From the NCBI RefSeq assembly GCF_023145115.1, contig NZ_JAGLEJ010000048.1, positions 1-45,587 on the forward strand: DNA of 45,587 nt, read 5' to 3'. A model generated the notes under the pieces. It was not told where the DNA came from, did no database searches, and worked only from the letters and a program-made list of their open reading frames with translations. Numbering within the stretch: the stretch's first letter is position 1; each line of letters starts with the position of its first letter. This stretch comes from Algiphilus sp. Its GTDB lineage: Bacteria > Pseudomonadota > Gammaproteobacteria > Nevskiales > Nevskiaceae. Made by a program: the position numbers and the translations under genes. Below, in pieces: positions 18,637-27,133 of this stretch.

Positions 18637-20010
18637 ATGGCCCGCGGGCGGAAGCAGTTCGTCTGCCAGCAGTGCGCCGCCACCTCGCCGCAGTGGGCGG
18701 GGCAGTGCCCCGAATGCGGCGCCTGGAACAGCATGGCCGAGCAGACCGCGCCGGCCCGGTCGGCGGCGCGCGGCGCTGCCGCCGCCGGTCGCGCACCGGC
18801 GGCCGGTGTGCAGATCCTGTCCGAGGTCGCCGAGGATGCGCTGCCGCGTTCGGGCACCGGCATGCAGGAGTTCGACCGCGTGCTGGGCGGCGGTTTCGTC
18901 GCCGGCGGCGTCGTGCTCATCGGCGGCGATCCCGGCATAGGCAAGTCGACCCTGCTGCTGCAGGTACTGGCGCGCATGCAGGAGGGCGGAGCCACGCTGT
19001 ACGTCACCGGCGAGGAATCGCCCTCGCAGGTCGCGCTGCGGGCGCGCCGGCTCGGTCTGCCGCGTCTCGACCTGCCGGTGCTGTCGGAGACCGGCGTCGA
19101 GGACATCGTCGCCGCGGCCGAGCAGGCGCGGCCGGGGCTGCTGGTGGTCGATTCGATCCAGACGCTGCATAGCGAGCGCGTGGAATCGGCAGCGGGGTCG
19201 GTATCGCAGCTGCGCGAGACGGCTTCCCAGCTGGTGGCCTATGCCAAGCGCAGCGGCTGCACCATCGTCCTGGTCGGTCACGTCACCAAGGAGGGCGCCA
19301 TCGCCGGCCCGCGCGTGCTCGAGCACATGGTCGATACCGTGCTCTACTTCGAGCACGATGCCGGCAGCCGCTTCCGGGTGGTGCGCGCGGTCAAGAACCG
19401 CTTCGGCGCGGTCAACGAACTCGGCGTGTTCGCGATGGAGGAGTCGGGCCTGCGCGAGGTCCCCAATCCGTCGGCCATCTTCCTCTCCCGCCACGCCGAG
19501 CCGGTGCCGGGCAGCGCCGTCACCGTGGCGCTTCAGGGCAGCCGGCCGCTGCTGGTCGAGGTGCAGGCACTGGTCGACGCCGCGCAGAGCGGCCATCCGC
19601 GCCGCGTCACCCAGGGCACCGACGCCGGCCGGCTGGCCATGCTGATCGCCGTGCTGCATCGCCACGGCGGCATCGCGCTGGCCGATCAGGACGTGTTCGC
19701 GAATGTTGTCGGCGGCATGCGCATCGGCGAGACCGCGGCCGACCTGCCGGTGCTGCTGGCTGCGGTGTCCTCCCTGCGCGGCCGCGCCCTGGCCCCCGGC
19801 ACCGTGGTCTTCGGCGAAGTCGGCCTTGCCGGCGAGATCCGGCCCGTCCAGCAGGGCGAGGAGCGCCTGCGCGAGGCCGCCAAGCAGGGCTTCAGGCGCG
19901 CGATCGTCCCGGCGGCCAACAAGCCGCGGCGGGCCGTGAAGCTGGATATCGAGGTGCGGGCGGTGGCGCGGCTGCAGGAAGCGCTCGAGGCGGCAGCGGA
20001 CGCGGACTGA
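18637..20010 (+). CDS. radA: DNA repair protein RadA (Sms)
   Basis: RadA is a RecA-like ATPase that promotes branch migration in recombinational repair. The 457 residues contain a C4 zinc finger (CQQC...CPEC, residues about 7-27), Walker A GGDPGIGKST, Walker B LLVVDSIQT, the RadA-specific KNRFGAVNELGVF motif and a Lon-like C-terminal domain ending in VPAANKPRRAVKL. ATG 18637 is chosen because it begins MARGRKQFVCQQC directly before the zinc finger. It starts 26 bp after plsX and is probably in the same transcript. Confidence 0.97.
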   Translation: MARGRKQFVCQQCAATSPQWAGQCPECGAWNSMAEQTAPARSAARGAAAAGRAPAAGVQILSEVAEDALPRSGTGMQEFDRVLGGGFVAGGVVLIGGDPGIGKSTLLLQVLARMQEGGATLYVTGEESPSQVALRARRLGLPRLDLPVLSETGVEDIVAAAEQARPGLLVVDSIQTLHSERVESAAGSVSQLRETASQLVAYAKRSGCTIVLVGHVTKEGAIAGPRVLEHMVDTVLYFEHDAGSRFRVVRAVKNRFGAVNELGVFAMEESGLREVPNPSAIFLSRHAEPVPGSAVTVALQGSRPLLVEVQALVDAAQSGHPRRVTQGTDAGRLAMLIAVLHRHGGIALADQDVFANVVGGMRIGETAADLPVLLAAVSSLRGRALAPGTVVFGEVGLAGEIRPVQQGEERLREAAKQGFRRAIVPAANKPRRAVKLDIEVRAVARLQEALEAAADAD

Positions 20011-20016
20011 GCTCGA

Positions 20017-21279
20017 CTATTCGGTGCCCGGGCGCACGCGCGCGGTGCGTACCGCGTTGCCGCGCGTCTCCGTGATCTCGACCGAGTAGTTCTTGAGCAT
20101 GATGCGATCCCCGGGCTTGGGGATGGTCTCCATCGATTCGAGGATCAGTCCGTTGACGGTGCGCGGTCCGGCCGTGGGCAGCTTCCAGCCGAAGGAGCGA
20201 TTGAGGCTGCGTACGCTCACCGTGCCGTGCACCAGGTAGCTGCCGTCGCTGTCGCGGTAGACGTTGCGGATGCGCGTTGCGGGGTCGGAGGTGAACTCGC
20301 CGACGATCTCCTCGAGGATGTCGGCGAGCGTCACCAGACCCTGGATGTCCCCGTACTCGTCGACGACGAAGCCGATGCGGCGCTTCTGGTTCTGGAAGTT
20401 GAGCAGCTGCTGGTTGAGCGGGGTGCCTTCCAGCACGAAGTAGGGCTCGACCGCGGTGCGTGCCAGTGCGGCGCCGCTCAGGTCGCCGCTGGACGAGGCG
20501 AGCTTGAGCACGTTGCGGACATGAATGACGCCGACGAGGTCGTCGATCGAGCCGCGGTAGAGCGGCAGGCGCGTGTGTTCGCTGCCCGTGATCTGCTCGG
20601 CGATGCGGGCATCGTCCTGTTCGAGGTCGATGCCGACGATCTCGTTGCGCGGGATCATGATGTCCTCGACGGTCGATTTCTCGAGATCGAGTATGGACAG
20701 CAGCATCGCCTGGTGGCGGTTCGGGATCATCGCGCCGGCCTCCGCCACCACCGAGCGCAGTTCCTCCGACGACAGCGAGTGCTGGGCGGCATCCTCCGGA
20801 GTGACACCGAGCAGGCGCAGCAGGCCGTTGCCGATGACGTTGACCAGCCACACCAGTGGCCACAGCAGGCGCATCAGCACCCAGTAGACGTAGGAGGCGG
20901 GCAGCGCCACGCGCTCCGGATAGAGCGCTGCCAGTGTCTTGGGGGCGACCTCGCCGAACAGGAGGATCACCAGCGTGAGCGCGCCCGACGCAATGGCGAT
21001 GCCCGCCTCGCCGAACAGGCGCAGGCCGATGATGGTGGCGATGGAGGCCGCCAGGATGTTGACGAGATTGTTGCCCAGCAGGATCAGGCCGATGAGCCGA
21101 TCGGGCCGCTGCAGGAGATGCTGGGCAAGCCTGGAACCGCGGTCGCCCTGGTTCGCACGGTGCGCCAGACGGTACCGATTGATGGTCATCAGCCCCGTCT
21201 CCGATCCGGAGAAGAAGCCCGACAACACGATCAGCACTGCCAGCAAGCTGAACAGGGCCGATAAGGGAATCTCGTTCAA
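20017..21279 (-). CDS. corB: CorB/YfjD-type HlyC/CorC family transporter (DUF21-CBS)
   Basis: A 420-residue inner-membrane protein of the CNNM/CorB class, associated with Mg2+ or Co2+ transport. It has an N-terminal DUF21 domain with about four membrane segments (1-190, including FFSGSETGLMTINRYRL and FGEVAPKTLAALYPERVAL), a CBS pair (about 205-330, MIPRNEIVGID and GFVVDEYGDIQGLVTL) and a C-terminal CorC_HlyC domain (about 340-420). It lies downstream of ypjD in the same direction, as in the E. coli yfjD-ypjD pair next to ffh. Confidence 0.92.
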   Translation of the reverse strand: MNEIPLSALFSLLAVLIVLSGFFSGSETGLMTINRYRLAHRANQGDRGSRLAQHLLQRPDRLIGLILLGNNLVNILAASIATIIGLRLFGEAGIAIASGALTLVILLFGEVAPKTLAALYPERVALPASYVYWVLMRLLWPLVWLVNVIGNGLLRLLGVTPEDAAQHSLSSEELRSVVAEAGAMIPNRHQAMLLSILDLEKSTVEDIMIPRNEIVGIDLEQDDARIAEQITGSEHTRLPLYRGSIDDLVGVIHVRNVLKLASSSGDLSGAALARTAVEPYFVLEGTPLNQQLLNFQNQKRRIGFVVDEYGDIQGLVTLADILEEIVGEFTSDPATRIRNVYRDSDGSYLVHGTVSVRSLNRSFGWKLPTAGPRTVNGLILESMETIPKPGDRIMLKNYSVEITETRGNAVRTARVRPGTE

Positions 21280-21350
21280 AAGCGGCGTCGTCGCGGTACA
21301 GGCCGATCATTGTAGCCGGACGCCGCCGGCCATCGTCCAGCGCGTCGGCT

Positions 21351-22130
21351 TCAGCCCCAGTGCTGGCCCAGCAGGGCCTCCAGCACGAACTTGCTGCCGA
21401 AGTAGGCAGTGAGCAGCACCGCGTAGCCGGTCCAGGTCCACCGCAGCGCGGTGCGTCCCCGCCAGCCGTAGCGCCAGTGGCCCCACAGCAGCATCAGGAA
21501 GACTGCCCAGGACACCACCGACAGCACCGTCTTGTGGACCAGGTGCTGGGCCAGCAGGTCGTCCACGAAGAGGATGCCGGTCAGCAGCGATGCGCTGAGC
21601 ATGCCCCAGGCCAGCCACAGGGCGCCGAACAGGGCGCTCTCCATGCTCTGCAGCGGGGGCAGGTTGCGCAGTCCACCCGGATCGGCGCCGCTGTGCAGAT
21701 AGCGACTCTGGAATGCCAGCAGGATCGATTGCAGCGCCGCCAGCGTGAACAGGCCCGCCGCGAACACGGAGAGCCCGACATGAAGCTGCAGCGGCCAGCC
21801 CTCCACCGAGGCGCCGGTCTGCGTCGCGGTCGGCCAGGCGGCGATGATGGCCATCGCGCCGGACAGCGGGAAGGTGATCATCGCCAGCAGCACCACCGGC
21901 ATGAAGCGCCAGGACAGCAGCAGCAGGAGCGAGGCCTGCCACAGGACCAGCGAGACCGCCTCGAGCAGGCCGATGTGGAGAACGCCGTCGTGGAACACGT
22001 CGCCCAGCAGCGCGACGGCGTGCAGCAGCACCGCGGCACTGCCGGCGCCGAACAGCAGCGCGCGCCGGGCGCGGTGGGCCGCGAAGGCCGCCACGCCGTA
22101 GGCAACCACGCACAGGCCTGCGAAGATCAT
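21351..22130 (-). CDS. ypjD: CcsA/YpjD-family inner membrane protein
   Basis: This is the cytochrome c assembly (CcsA/HemX-like) family member YpjD, which in E. coli is linked to CorB function. The 259-residue protein from ATG 22130 has about eight hydrophobic segments, including LLLLLSWRFMPVVLLAMITFP, LHVGLSVFAAGLFTLAALQS and VLSVVSWAVFLMLLWGHWRYGW. The last carries the HKT and HWRYGWRG residues typical of the family. A TTG at 22157 would add nine residues; ATG is preferred because it starts directly at the first membrane segment. Role in metal transport is inferred from neighbours. Confidence 0.88.
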   Translation of the reverse strand: MIFAGLCVVAYGVAAFAAHRARRALLFGAGSAAVLLHAVALLGDVFHDGVLHIGLLEAVSLVLWQASLLLLLSWRFMPVVLLAMITFPLSGAMAIIAAWPTATQTGASVEGWPLQLHVGLSVFAAGLFTLAALQSILLAFQSRYLHSGADPGGLRNLPPLQSMESALFGALWLAWGMLSASLLTGILFVDDLLAQHLVHKTVLSVVSWAVFLMLLWGHWRYGWRGRTALRWTWTGYAVLLTAYFGSKFVLEALLGQHWG

Positions 22131-22226
22131 CGACAGTACTCGCGTACACTCGGACAACGGGAATGGTAACTAGTCGCGACGCGCTTTGGCGCGCCCGCGT
22201 CGGGGGCCCGGAGGAACGGCGTCGTT

Positions 22227-22991
22227 ATGGAGTTTCGCGTACTCGGATGCAGTGGGGGGCTGGGCAGCGGCGGGCACACCACGGCCTTCCTGCTCGGCGA
22301 TCACACGCTGATCGATGCCGGCACCGGCGTCGGGCGTCTGTCGCTCGATGCCATGACGCGCCTGCGCAATGTCTTCCTCACGCACGCCCATCTCGACCAC
22401 ATCGCGGGATTGGCCTTCCTCGCCGATACGCGCTTCTCGCAGGCCGCGCCCACACTCCAGGTGCATGCCCGGGCATCGGTGATCCGCACCCTGCGCGCGC
22501 ACATCTTCAACTGGCAGATATGGCCCGATTTCGCCAAGCTCGGCCACTATCAGGACGCAACCCTGGCGATGCATCGCGTGCGCATCGGGCAGGCGGTCGA
22601 CGTGGACGGCGCGCGCATCACGCCGGTGCCGGCGCGACACACGGTGCCCGCCTGCGGGTATGCCGTGGAGACCGCCACCGGCACGCTGGTCTATTCCGGG
22701 GATACCACCGCCTGCACGCCGTTCTGGCGGGCGCTCAACCGACTGGAACGGCTCGATCATCTGGTCATCGAGGTGGCCTACAGTGACGAGCAGGCCGGCC
22801 TGGGCCGCGCGTCGCGGCACTACACCCCGCGGTTGCTGGGCGAGCAGCTCGCGCGTCTGCGGCACCGGCCGACGGTGCACATCACGCACCACAAGCCCGG
22901 CAGGGGCGAACGCATCGAGGCGCAGTGCGCCGGGGCGCTGGCGGGATGGGACTACCACCACCTCGCGATCGGCGACGTGCTGGAGGTCTAG
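22227..22991 (+). CDS. metallo-beta-lactamase-fold hydrolase, class II cyclic-nucleotide phosphodiesterase-like
   Basis: The 254-residue product has the MBL metal site HAHLDH (within LTHAHLDHIAGLAFLADTRF, residues about 50-70), a later His in PARHTVPACGYAV, Asp in VYSGDTT and C-terminal HITHHKPG. The HxHLDHxxGL form and the loop around FNWQIWPDF are characteristic of class II 3',5'-cyclic nucleotide phosphodiesterases (CpdP type), so cAMP or cGMP hydrolysis is likely but not proven. It lacks a signal peptide and is cytoplasmic. It is inserted between the ypjD-corB pair and ffh, which are adjacent in E. coli. Confidence 0.85.
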   Translation: MEFRVLGCSGGLGSGGHTTAFLLGDHTLIDAGTGVGRLSLDAMTRLRNVFLTHAHLDHIAGLAFLADTRFSQAAPTLQVHARASVIRTLRAHIFNWQIWPDFAKLGHYQDATLAMHRVRIGQAVDVDGARITPVPARHTVPACGYAVETATGTLVYSGDTTACTPFWRALNRLERLDHLVIEVAYSDEQAGLGRASRHYTPRLLGEQLARLRHRPTVHITHHKPGRGERIEAQCAGALAGWDYHHLAIGDVLEV

Positions 22992-23075
22992 CGGCCCTGC
23001 CCGTGGTCATCGCGATGGCGCCCGGGCCGGCCCGTTTGTCGTAGGCTACGCGACCCACATCCGACCGACCGCACC

Positions 23076-24533
23076 ATGTTCGAGAGTCTGAGCGACCGCC
23101 TGTCGGCATCCCTGAAGGCCATCACCGGCGCCGGCCGGCTGAGCGAGGACGATGTCGCCCGCGCGGCGCGCGATCTGCGCATGGCGCTGCTCGAGGCGGA
23201 TGTGGCGCTGCCGGTCGTGCGCGGCTTCATCGAGCGGGTGCGCGAGCGCGCGATCGGGGCCGAGGTCGCCAAGAGCCTGACGCCCGGCCAGCAGTTCCTG
23301 CGCATCGTGCAGGAAGAGCTCACCACCACGCTCGGCCGCGAGGCAGTACCGCTCAACCTGCGGGCCCAGCCGCCGGTGGTGATCCTCATGGCCGGTCTGC
23401 AGGGCTCGGGCAAGACCACGACGACCGGAAAGCTCGCGCGCCATCTGCGCGAAGTGCAGAAAAAGCAGGTTGCGGTAGTGTCGTGCGACGTCTATCGACC
23501 GGCCGCCATCGAGCAGCTGCGCGTGGTCGCGGGCCAGGCCGACGTGCGCTTCCTCGAGAGCGAGGCCGGCGAATCGCCCACCGTCATCGCGCGGCGGGCG
23601 CTCGAACAGGCGCGACACGATGTGCTCGATGTGCTGATCGTCGACAGCGCCGGCCGCACCGGCATCGACGAAGCCATGATGCGGGAGATCGGCGAGCTCC
23701 ACGGCGCGCTGGAGCCCGCCGAGACGCTGTTCGTGGTGGACAGCATGACCGGTCAGGATGCTGCCAACACGGCGCGCGCCTTTGCCGACCGTCTGCCGCT
23801 GACCGGTGTGGTCCTCACCAAGGTCGACGGCGATGCGCGCGGCGGCGCTGCGCTGTCGGTCCGCGAGGTTACCGGCGCGCCCATCAAGTTTCTCGGCGCC
23901 GGCGAGAAGCTGGACAAGCTGGAGGCGTTCCACCCGGACCGGATCGCCGCACGCATTCTCGGGCAGGGCGACATGCTGTCGCTCATCGAGGAGACGGTCG
24001 ACAAGGTCGATCGCGATCAGGCGGAGAAGCTCGCGCAGAAGCTGCGCGGCAAGGGCGGCTTCGATCTCGCCGATTTCCGCGAGCAGATGCTCCAGATGGA
24101 GAAGATGGGCGGCGTCGCCAGCCTGCTCGAGAAGATGCCCGGCGGCGCGCAGATGCAGGCCAAGCTCGCGCAGCAGAACCCCGAGAAGGAAATCGGTCGC
24201 TCGGTTGCCATCATCAATTCGATGACCCCGCTGGAGCGCCGTTTCCCCGACCGCATCCGGGCCTCGCACCGTCGGCGCATCGCCGCCGGCAGCGGCACGC
24301 AGGTCCAGGATGTCAATCGCCTGCTCCGTCAGTTCGAGCAGTCGCGCGACATGATGAAGAAGGTCGCCGGTGGCGGCATGGCGCGCATGCTCCGCGGGAT
24401 GCAGGGCGGCATGGGTGGCATGAGCGGTATGCCCGGCGCCGGCGCGGGCGGCGGGCTGCCCCAGCTCGGGTCCGGTGGGCGCGGGGGGGGCGGAAAGCCC
24501 AAGAGCCGGAACAAGCGGAAGAAGCGGCGCTGA
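23076..24533 (+). CDS. ffh: signal recognition particle protein Ffh
   Basis: Ffh binds 4.5S RNA and signal sequences of nascent membrane proteins. The 485-residue product has the N domain (1-85, with LRMALLEADVALPVVRGF), the G domain with GLQGSGKTTTTGKLA, DVYRPAAIEQL, DSAGR and TKVDGDARGG, and a methionine-rich M domain (about 300-485) containing INSMTPLERR and the RNA-binding SGTQVQDVNRLLRQFEQ. The tail is Gly/Met-rich and basic. Its RNA partner ffs is at 40685 in this window. rpsP has its own promoter downstream. Confidence 0.98.
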   Translation: MFESLSDRLSASLKAITGAGRLSEDDVARAARDLRMALLEADVALPVVRGFIERVRERAIGAEVAKSLTPGQQFLRIVQEELTTTLGREAVPLNLRAQPPVVILMAGLQGSGKTTTTGKLARHLREVQKKQVAVVSCDVYRPAAIEQLRVVAGQADVRFLESEAGESPTVIARRALEQARHDVLDVLIVDSAGRTGIDEAMMREIGELHGALEPAETLFVVDSMTGQDAANTARAFADRLPLTGVVLTKVDGDARGGAALSVREVTGAPIKFLGAGEKLDKLEAFHPDRIAARILGQGDMLSLIEETVDKVDRDQAEKLAQKLRGKGGFDLADFREQMLQMEKMGGVASLLEKMPGGAQMQAKLAQQNPEKEIGRSVAIINSMTPLERRFPDRIRASHRRRIAAGSGTQVQDVNRLLRQFEQSRDMMKKVAGGGMARMLRGMQGGMGGMSGMPGAGAGGGLPQLGSGGRGGGGKPKSRNKRKKRR

Positions 24534-24604
24534 CCGGAATCGCCGCATCGCCCGCCGCGCGGGCGCCCGGCGACCTCGCCCGGCCTCAGCTCGAGGCGGA
24601 GGGG

Positions 24605-24663
24605 TTTAATTTTCGGGCGGAACGACTACAATATCCGACTGAGCAGCACCCCTCATCGGATAT
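24605..24663 (+). promoter_or_regulatory. rpsP promoter with inverted repeat over the start region
   Basis: A -10 TACAAT (24627-24632) follows a weak -35 TTTAAT (24605-24610). A perfect 8-bp inverted repeat, ATATCCGA (24631-24638) and TCGGATAT (24656-24663), straddles the predicted transcription start and leader. No Shine-Dalgarno sequence is evident before the rpsP ATG at 24672. Confidence 0.5.
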
Positions 24664-24671
24664 ATTACTCA

Positions 24672-24941
24672 ATGGTCAAGATTCGTCTCGCGCGCGCCGG
24701 CTCCAAGAAGCGCCCGTTCTATCACATCGTTGCCACCGACAGCCGCAGCCGTCGTGACGGCCGCTTCATCGAGCGGCTGGGCTACTTCAATCCGTCCGCC
24801 ACCGGTGGCGAGAAGGAGCTGGAGCTTGATGGGCAGAAGCTCGATGCCTGGCGCCAGAAGGGCGCGCAGGTCTCCGAGCGTGTGAAGTCGCTGGCGCGCT
24901 CGGCTCCCGAAGCCGTGCCGGCGGAGACGGCAGCAGCCTGA
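24672..24941 (+). CDS. rpsP: 30S ribosomal protein S16
   Basis: S16 is an early-binding small-subunit protein. The 89-residue product opens MVKIRLARAGSKKRPFYHIV and continues with DSRSRRDGRFIERLGYFNP, both highly conserved. It heads the rpsP-rimM-trmD-rplS operon, the same order as in E. coli. The gap from ffh (138 bp) holds its promoter. Confidence 0.98.
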   Translation: MVKIRLARAGSKKRPFYHIVATDSRSRRDGRFIERLGYFNPSATGGEKELELDGQKLDAWRQKGAQVSERVKSLARSAPEAVPAETAAA

Positions 24942-24966
24942 TTTTGCCGCGGAAGCGGAGCTGACA

Positions 24967-25488
24967 TTGGACGGGTTCGGTAAGCCTGTTACGGAGCGCT
25001 GGGTGACGCTCGGCCGCATCACCGGCGTGCACGGCGTGCGCGGCTGGGTGCGTGTGCAGTCCTTCACCCGGCCGGCCGAGAACATCTTCAGCTACGGGCC
25101 GTGGCTGATCCGCGGCGTCGAGCTCGCACGGCTCGACTACCGGGCCAGCGGGCGCGGATTCATCGTCCAGCTCAAGGGCATCGAGGATCGCGAGATCGCC
25201 GAGGAGCTGGTCGGCGAAGAGGTGCAGATCGAGCGGAGCTCGCTTCCCGAGCCCGCAGAGGGCGAATACTACTGGGCCGATTTGCTCGGCATGCAGGTAG
25301 TGACCACCGAGGAGATCGTGCTCGGGCAGGTGGATCGCCTTCTCGAGACCGGCGCCCAGGACGTGCTGGTGGTCAAGGCCGGCTCACGCGAGCATCTCCT
25401 GCCGTTCGTGCAGGGCCCGATCGTGAAGAGCGTGGACCTGCCGGCGCGCCGCATCGAAGTCGACTGGGAACTCGAGGAAGAGGGCTAG
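24967..25488 (+). CDS. rimM: 16S rRNA processing protein RimM
   Basis: RimM helps mature the 30S head domain and binds S19. The 173-residue product begins the conserved part at VTLGRITGVHGVRGWVRVQSFT and has the PRC-barrel segment EGEYYWADLLGMQVV and LPFVQGPIVKSVDL. The start is TTG 24967, with GGAG about 7 nt upstream. GTG 25002 could also initiate but would remove residues ahead of the first strand, so TTG is favoured. Gap to rpsP is 25 bp. Confidence 0.95.
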   Translation: MDGFGKPVTERWVTLGRITGVHGVRGWVRVQSFTRPAENIFSYGPWLIRGVELARLDYRASGRGFIVQLKGIEDREIAEELVGEEVQIERSSLPEPAEGEYYWADLLGMQVVTTEEIVLGQVDRLLETGAQDVLVVKAGSREHLLPFVQGPIVKSVDLPARRIEVDWELEEEG

Positions 25489-25591
25489 CACGGTCGCGCG
25501 CGGGCCGGGATGCATCCGCGTTCCGCCTCGCTTCCCGTGCCGCCCCGACCGGGCCGGCGCCACCGCTGCCGAGTTCCGGGAGGCATTCCAC

Positions 25592-26350
25592 GTGCACATC
25601 GATGTCATAACGCTCTTTCCGGAGATGATCGAGCAGGCCCTCGGCCACGGCATCCCGAGGATCGCGCGCCACAGCGGGGCGCTCTCGCTGGCGACCCGCA
25701 ATCCGCGCGATCACGCCGACAATGCGCATCGCACGGTGGACGATCGTCCCTTCGGCGGCGGGCCCGGGATGGTGATGCAGGCACCTCCGGTCATCGCGGC
25801 CGTGGAAGCCGCACGCGCCGCGCAGCCTGACACGCTGGTGGTCGCGATGAGTCCCCAGGGCGAGCGCCTCGATCAGCACTGGCTGCAACGACTGGCCGAG
25901 CGACCGGCGCTGACCCTGCTCTGCGGTCGTTACGAAGGGCTCGACGAGCGCATCGTGCGCGCGGTCGACCTCGAACTGAGTCTCGGGGACTTCGTGCTCT
26001 CCGGCGGCGAACTGGCGGCGATGGCCGTCATCGACGGCGTTGCCAGGCTGCTGCCGGGCGTGCTCGGGCACCAGTCGTCGGCCCGGGAGGACTCATTTGT
26101 TGAAGATTTGCTCGATTGCCCGCACTATACGCGCCCCGCGACGTGGCGCGGGGAGTCGGTCCCCGAGGTTCTGCTTTCCGGCGATCACGCGCGTATCGCG
26201 CGCTGGCGGCTGCAGCAGGCGCTCGGAGCGACATGGCTGAAGCGCCCCGACCTGCTCGAGGGCGTCGAATTGAACGCGGAATCCAGGGCGCTGCTCAGTG
26301 AATTCATAGCGCAGTGCCAGAACAAGACGGTCAGGAACGAAGAAGCATGA
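25592..26350 (+). CDS. trmD: tRNA (guanine(37)-N1)-methyltransferase TrmD
   Basis: TrmD methylates G37 of tRNAs using S-adenosylmethionine and prevents frameshifting. The 252-residue SPOUT-fold product contains VITLFPEMIEQALGHGI, the trefoil-knot segments CGRYEGLDERIV and LGDFVLSGGELAAMAVID, and the catalytic-loop region FGGGPGMVMQ. The start is GTG 25592, 9 nt after GGGAGG. Its TGA overlaps the rplS ATG (ATGA). Confidence 0.97.
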   Translation: MHIDVITLFPEMIEQALGHGIPRIARHSGALSLATRNPRDHADNAHRTVDDRPFGGGPGMVMQAPPVIAAVEAARAAQPDTLVVAMSPQGERLDQHWLQRLAERPALTLLCGRYEGLDERIVRAVDLELSLGDFVLSGGELAAMAVIDGVARLLPGVLGHQSSAREDSFVEDLLDCPHYTRPATWRGESVPEVLLSGDHARIARWRLQQALGATWLKRPDLLEGVELNAESRALLSEFIAQCQNKTVRNEEA

Positions 26351-26697
26351 CGAACATCATCCAGGAGCTCGAAGCCGAGCAGATGCAGCGCGAGATCCCG
26401 GCTTTCCGGGCGGGCGACACGGTCGAGGTCAAGGTCAAGGTGAAGGAGGGCGATCGCGAGCGCCTGCAGGCCTTCGAGGGCGTCGTCATCGCGATTCGCA
26501 ACCGCGGCCTGAACTCCGCCTTCACCGTGCGCAAGATCTCGCATGGCGAGGGCGTCGAGCGCGTCTTCCAGACCTACAGCCCGCAGCTGGCCGAGATCAA
26601 GGTCAAGCGCCACGGCGATGTGGCGCGCTCCAAGCTCTACTATCTCCGCGAGCTGCGCGGCAAGGCCGCTCGCATCAAGGAGCGCGTGCGCAAGTAG
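26347..26697 (+). CDS. rplS: 50S ribosomal protein L19
   Basis: L19 lies at the 30S-50S interface. The 116-residue product has IPAFRAGDTVEVKVKVKEGDRERLQAFEGVVIA and the C-terminal YYLRELRGKAARIKER block. ATG 26347 overlaps the trmD stop. It is the last gene of the rpsP operon, and a long hairpin follows at 26748. Confidence 0.97.
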   Translation: MTNIIQELEAEQMQREIPAFRAGDTVEVKVKVKEGDRERLQAFEGVVIAIRNRGLNSAFTVRKISHGEGVERVFQTYSPQLAEIKVKRHGDVARSKLYYLRELRGKAARIKERVRK

Positions 26698-26747
26698 CGC
26701 CGCACCCCGGCTCCGTTCCCACGGGCCGGCATCACGCCTCGACATCG

Positions 26748-26780
26748 CGCCGGCGCGTACCACTTTGGTGCGCGCCGGCG
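26748..26780 (+). terminator. 14-bp hairpin after the rpsP-rplS operon
   Basis: The arms 26748-26761 and 26767-26780 pair over 14 positions (one G-U) around a 5-nt loop. No T tract follows, so it may be a 3'-end stability structure or a factor-dependent stop rather than a canonical terminator. It ends 41 bp before the next ATG. Confidence 0.5.
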
Positions 26781-26821
26781 TAAACTGTCTGTCATCCGGC
26801 ACACGGATACAGGAGACCGTC

Positions 26822-27112
26822 ATGGCGGGGGGGAGACTCGCACTGGCGCTGATGCTGATTGCCGCGCTCGGCGCGTGCAGTGCTGAGGATCAGTGCCGCG
26901 AAGGGGTAGGAGAGATCAGCCGCGAGTTCCGCGCGCTGCACAGCGCGGACGACGGGCGGCTCAGCCGCGACGACGATCTTGTCGAGGGCGGCATGCACGT
27001 CAACAATGCGGAGTCGCAGCTTGCCACGCGCAACTTCGAGGGTTGCGTGGAGAGTCTGCGCCAGGCGCGGGACTATCTCGCGCGTGCGCGCGACAAGCTG
27101 GAGGCGGACTGA
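26822..27112 (+). CDS. small predicted lipoprotein
   Basis: A 96-residue protein with a lipoprotein signal: basic start MAGGR, hydrophobic LALALMLIAA and lipobox LGAC giving acylated Cys19. The mature part is acidic and helical (SREFRALHSADDGRL, QARDYLARARDKLEAD) with two further cysteines (Cys24 and one in GCVESL) that could pair in the periplasm. Sorting residues after Cys19 (Ser-Ala) favour the outer membrane. No family was recognised. It is transcribed toward the oppositely oriented hydrolase gene. Confidence 0.72.
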   Translation: MAGGRLALALMLIAALGACSAEDQCREGVGEISREFRALHSADDGRLSRDDDLVEGGMHVNNAESQLATRNFEGCVESLRQARDYLARARDKLEAD

Positions 27113-27133
27113 GTCAGGCCGCCGCTGCGGGCA

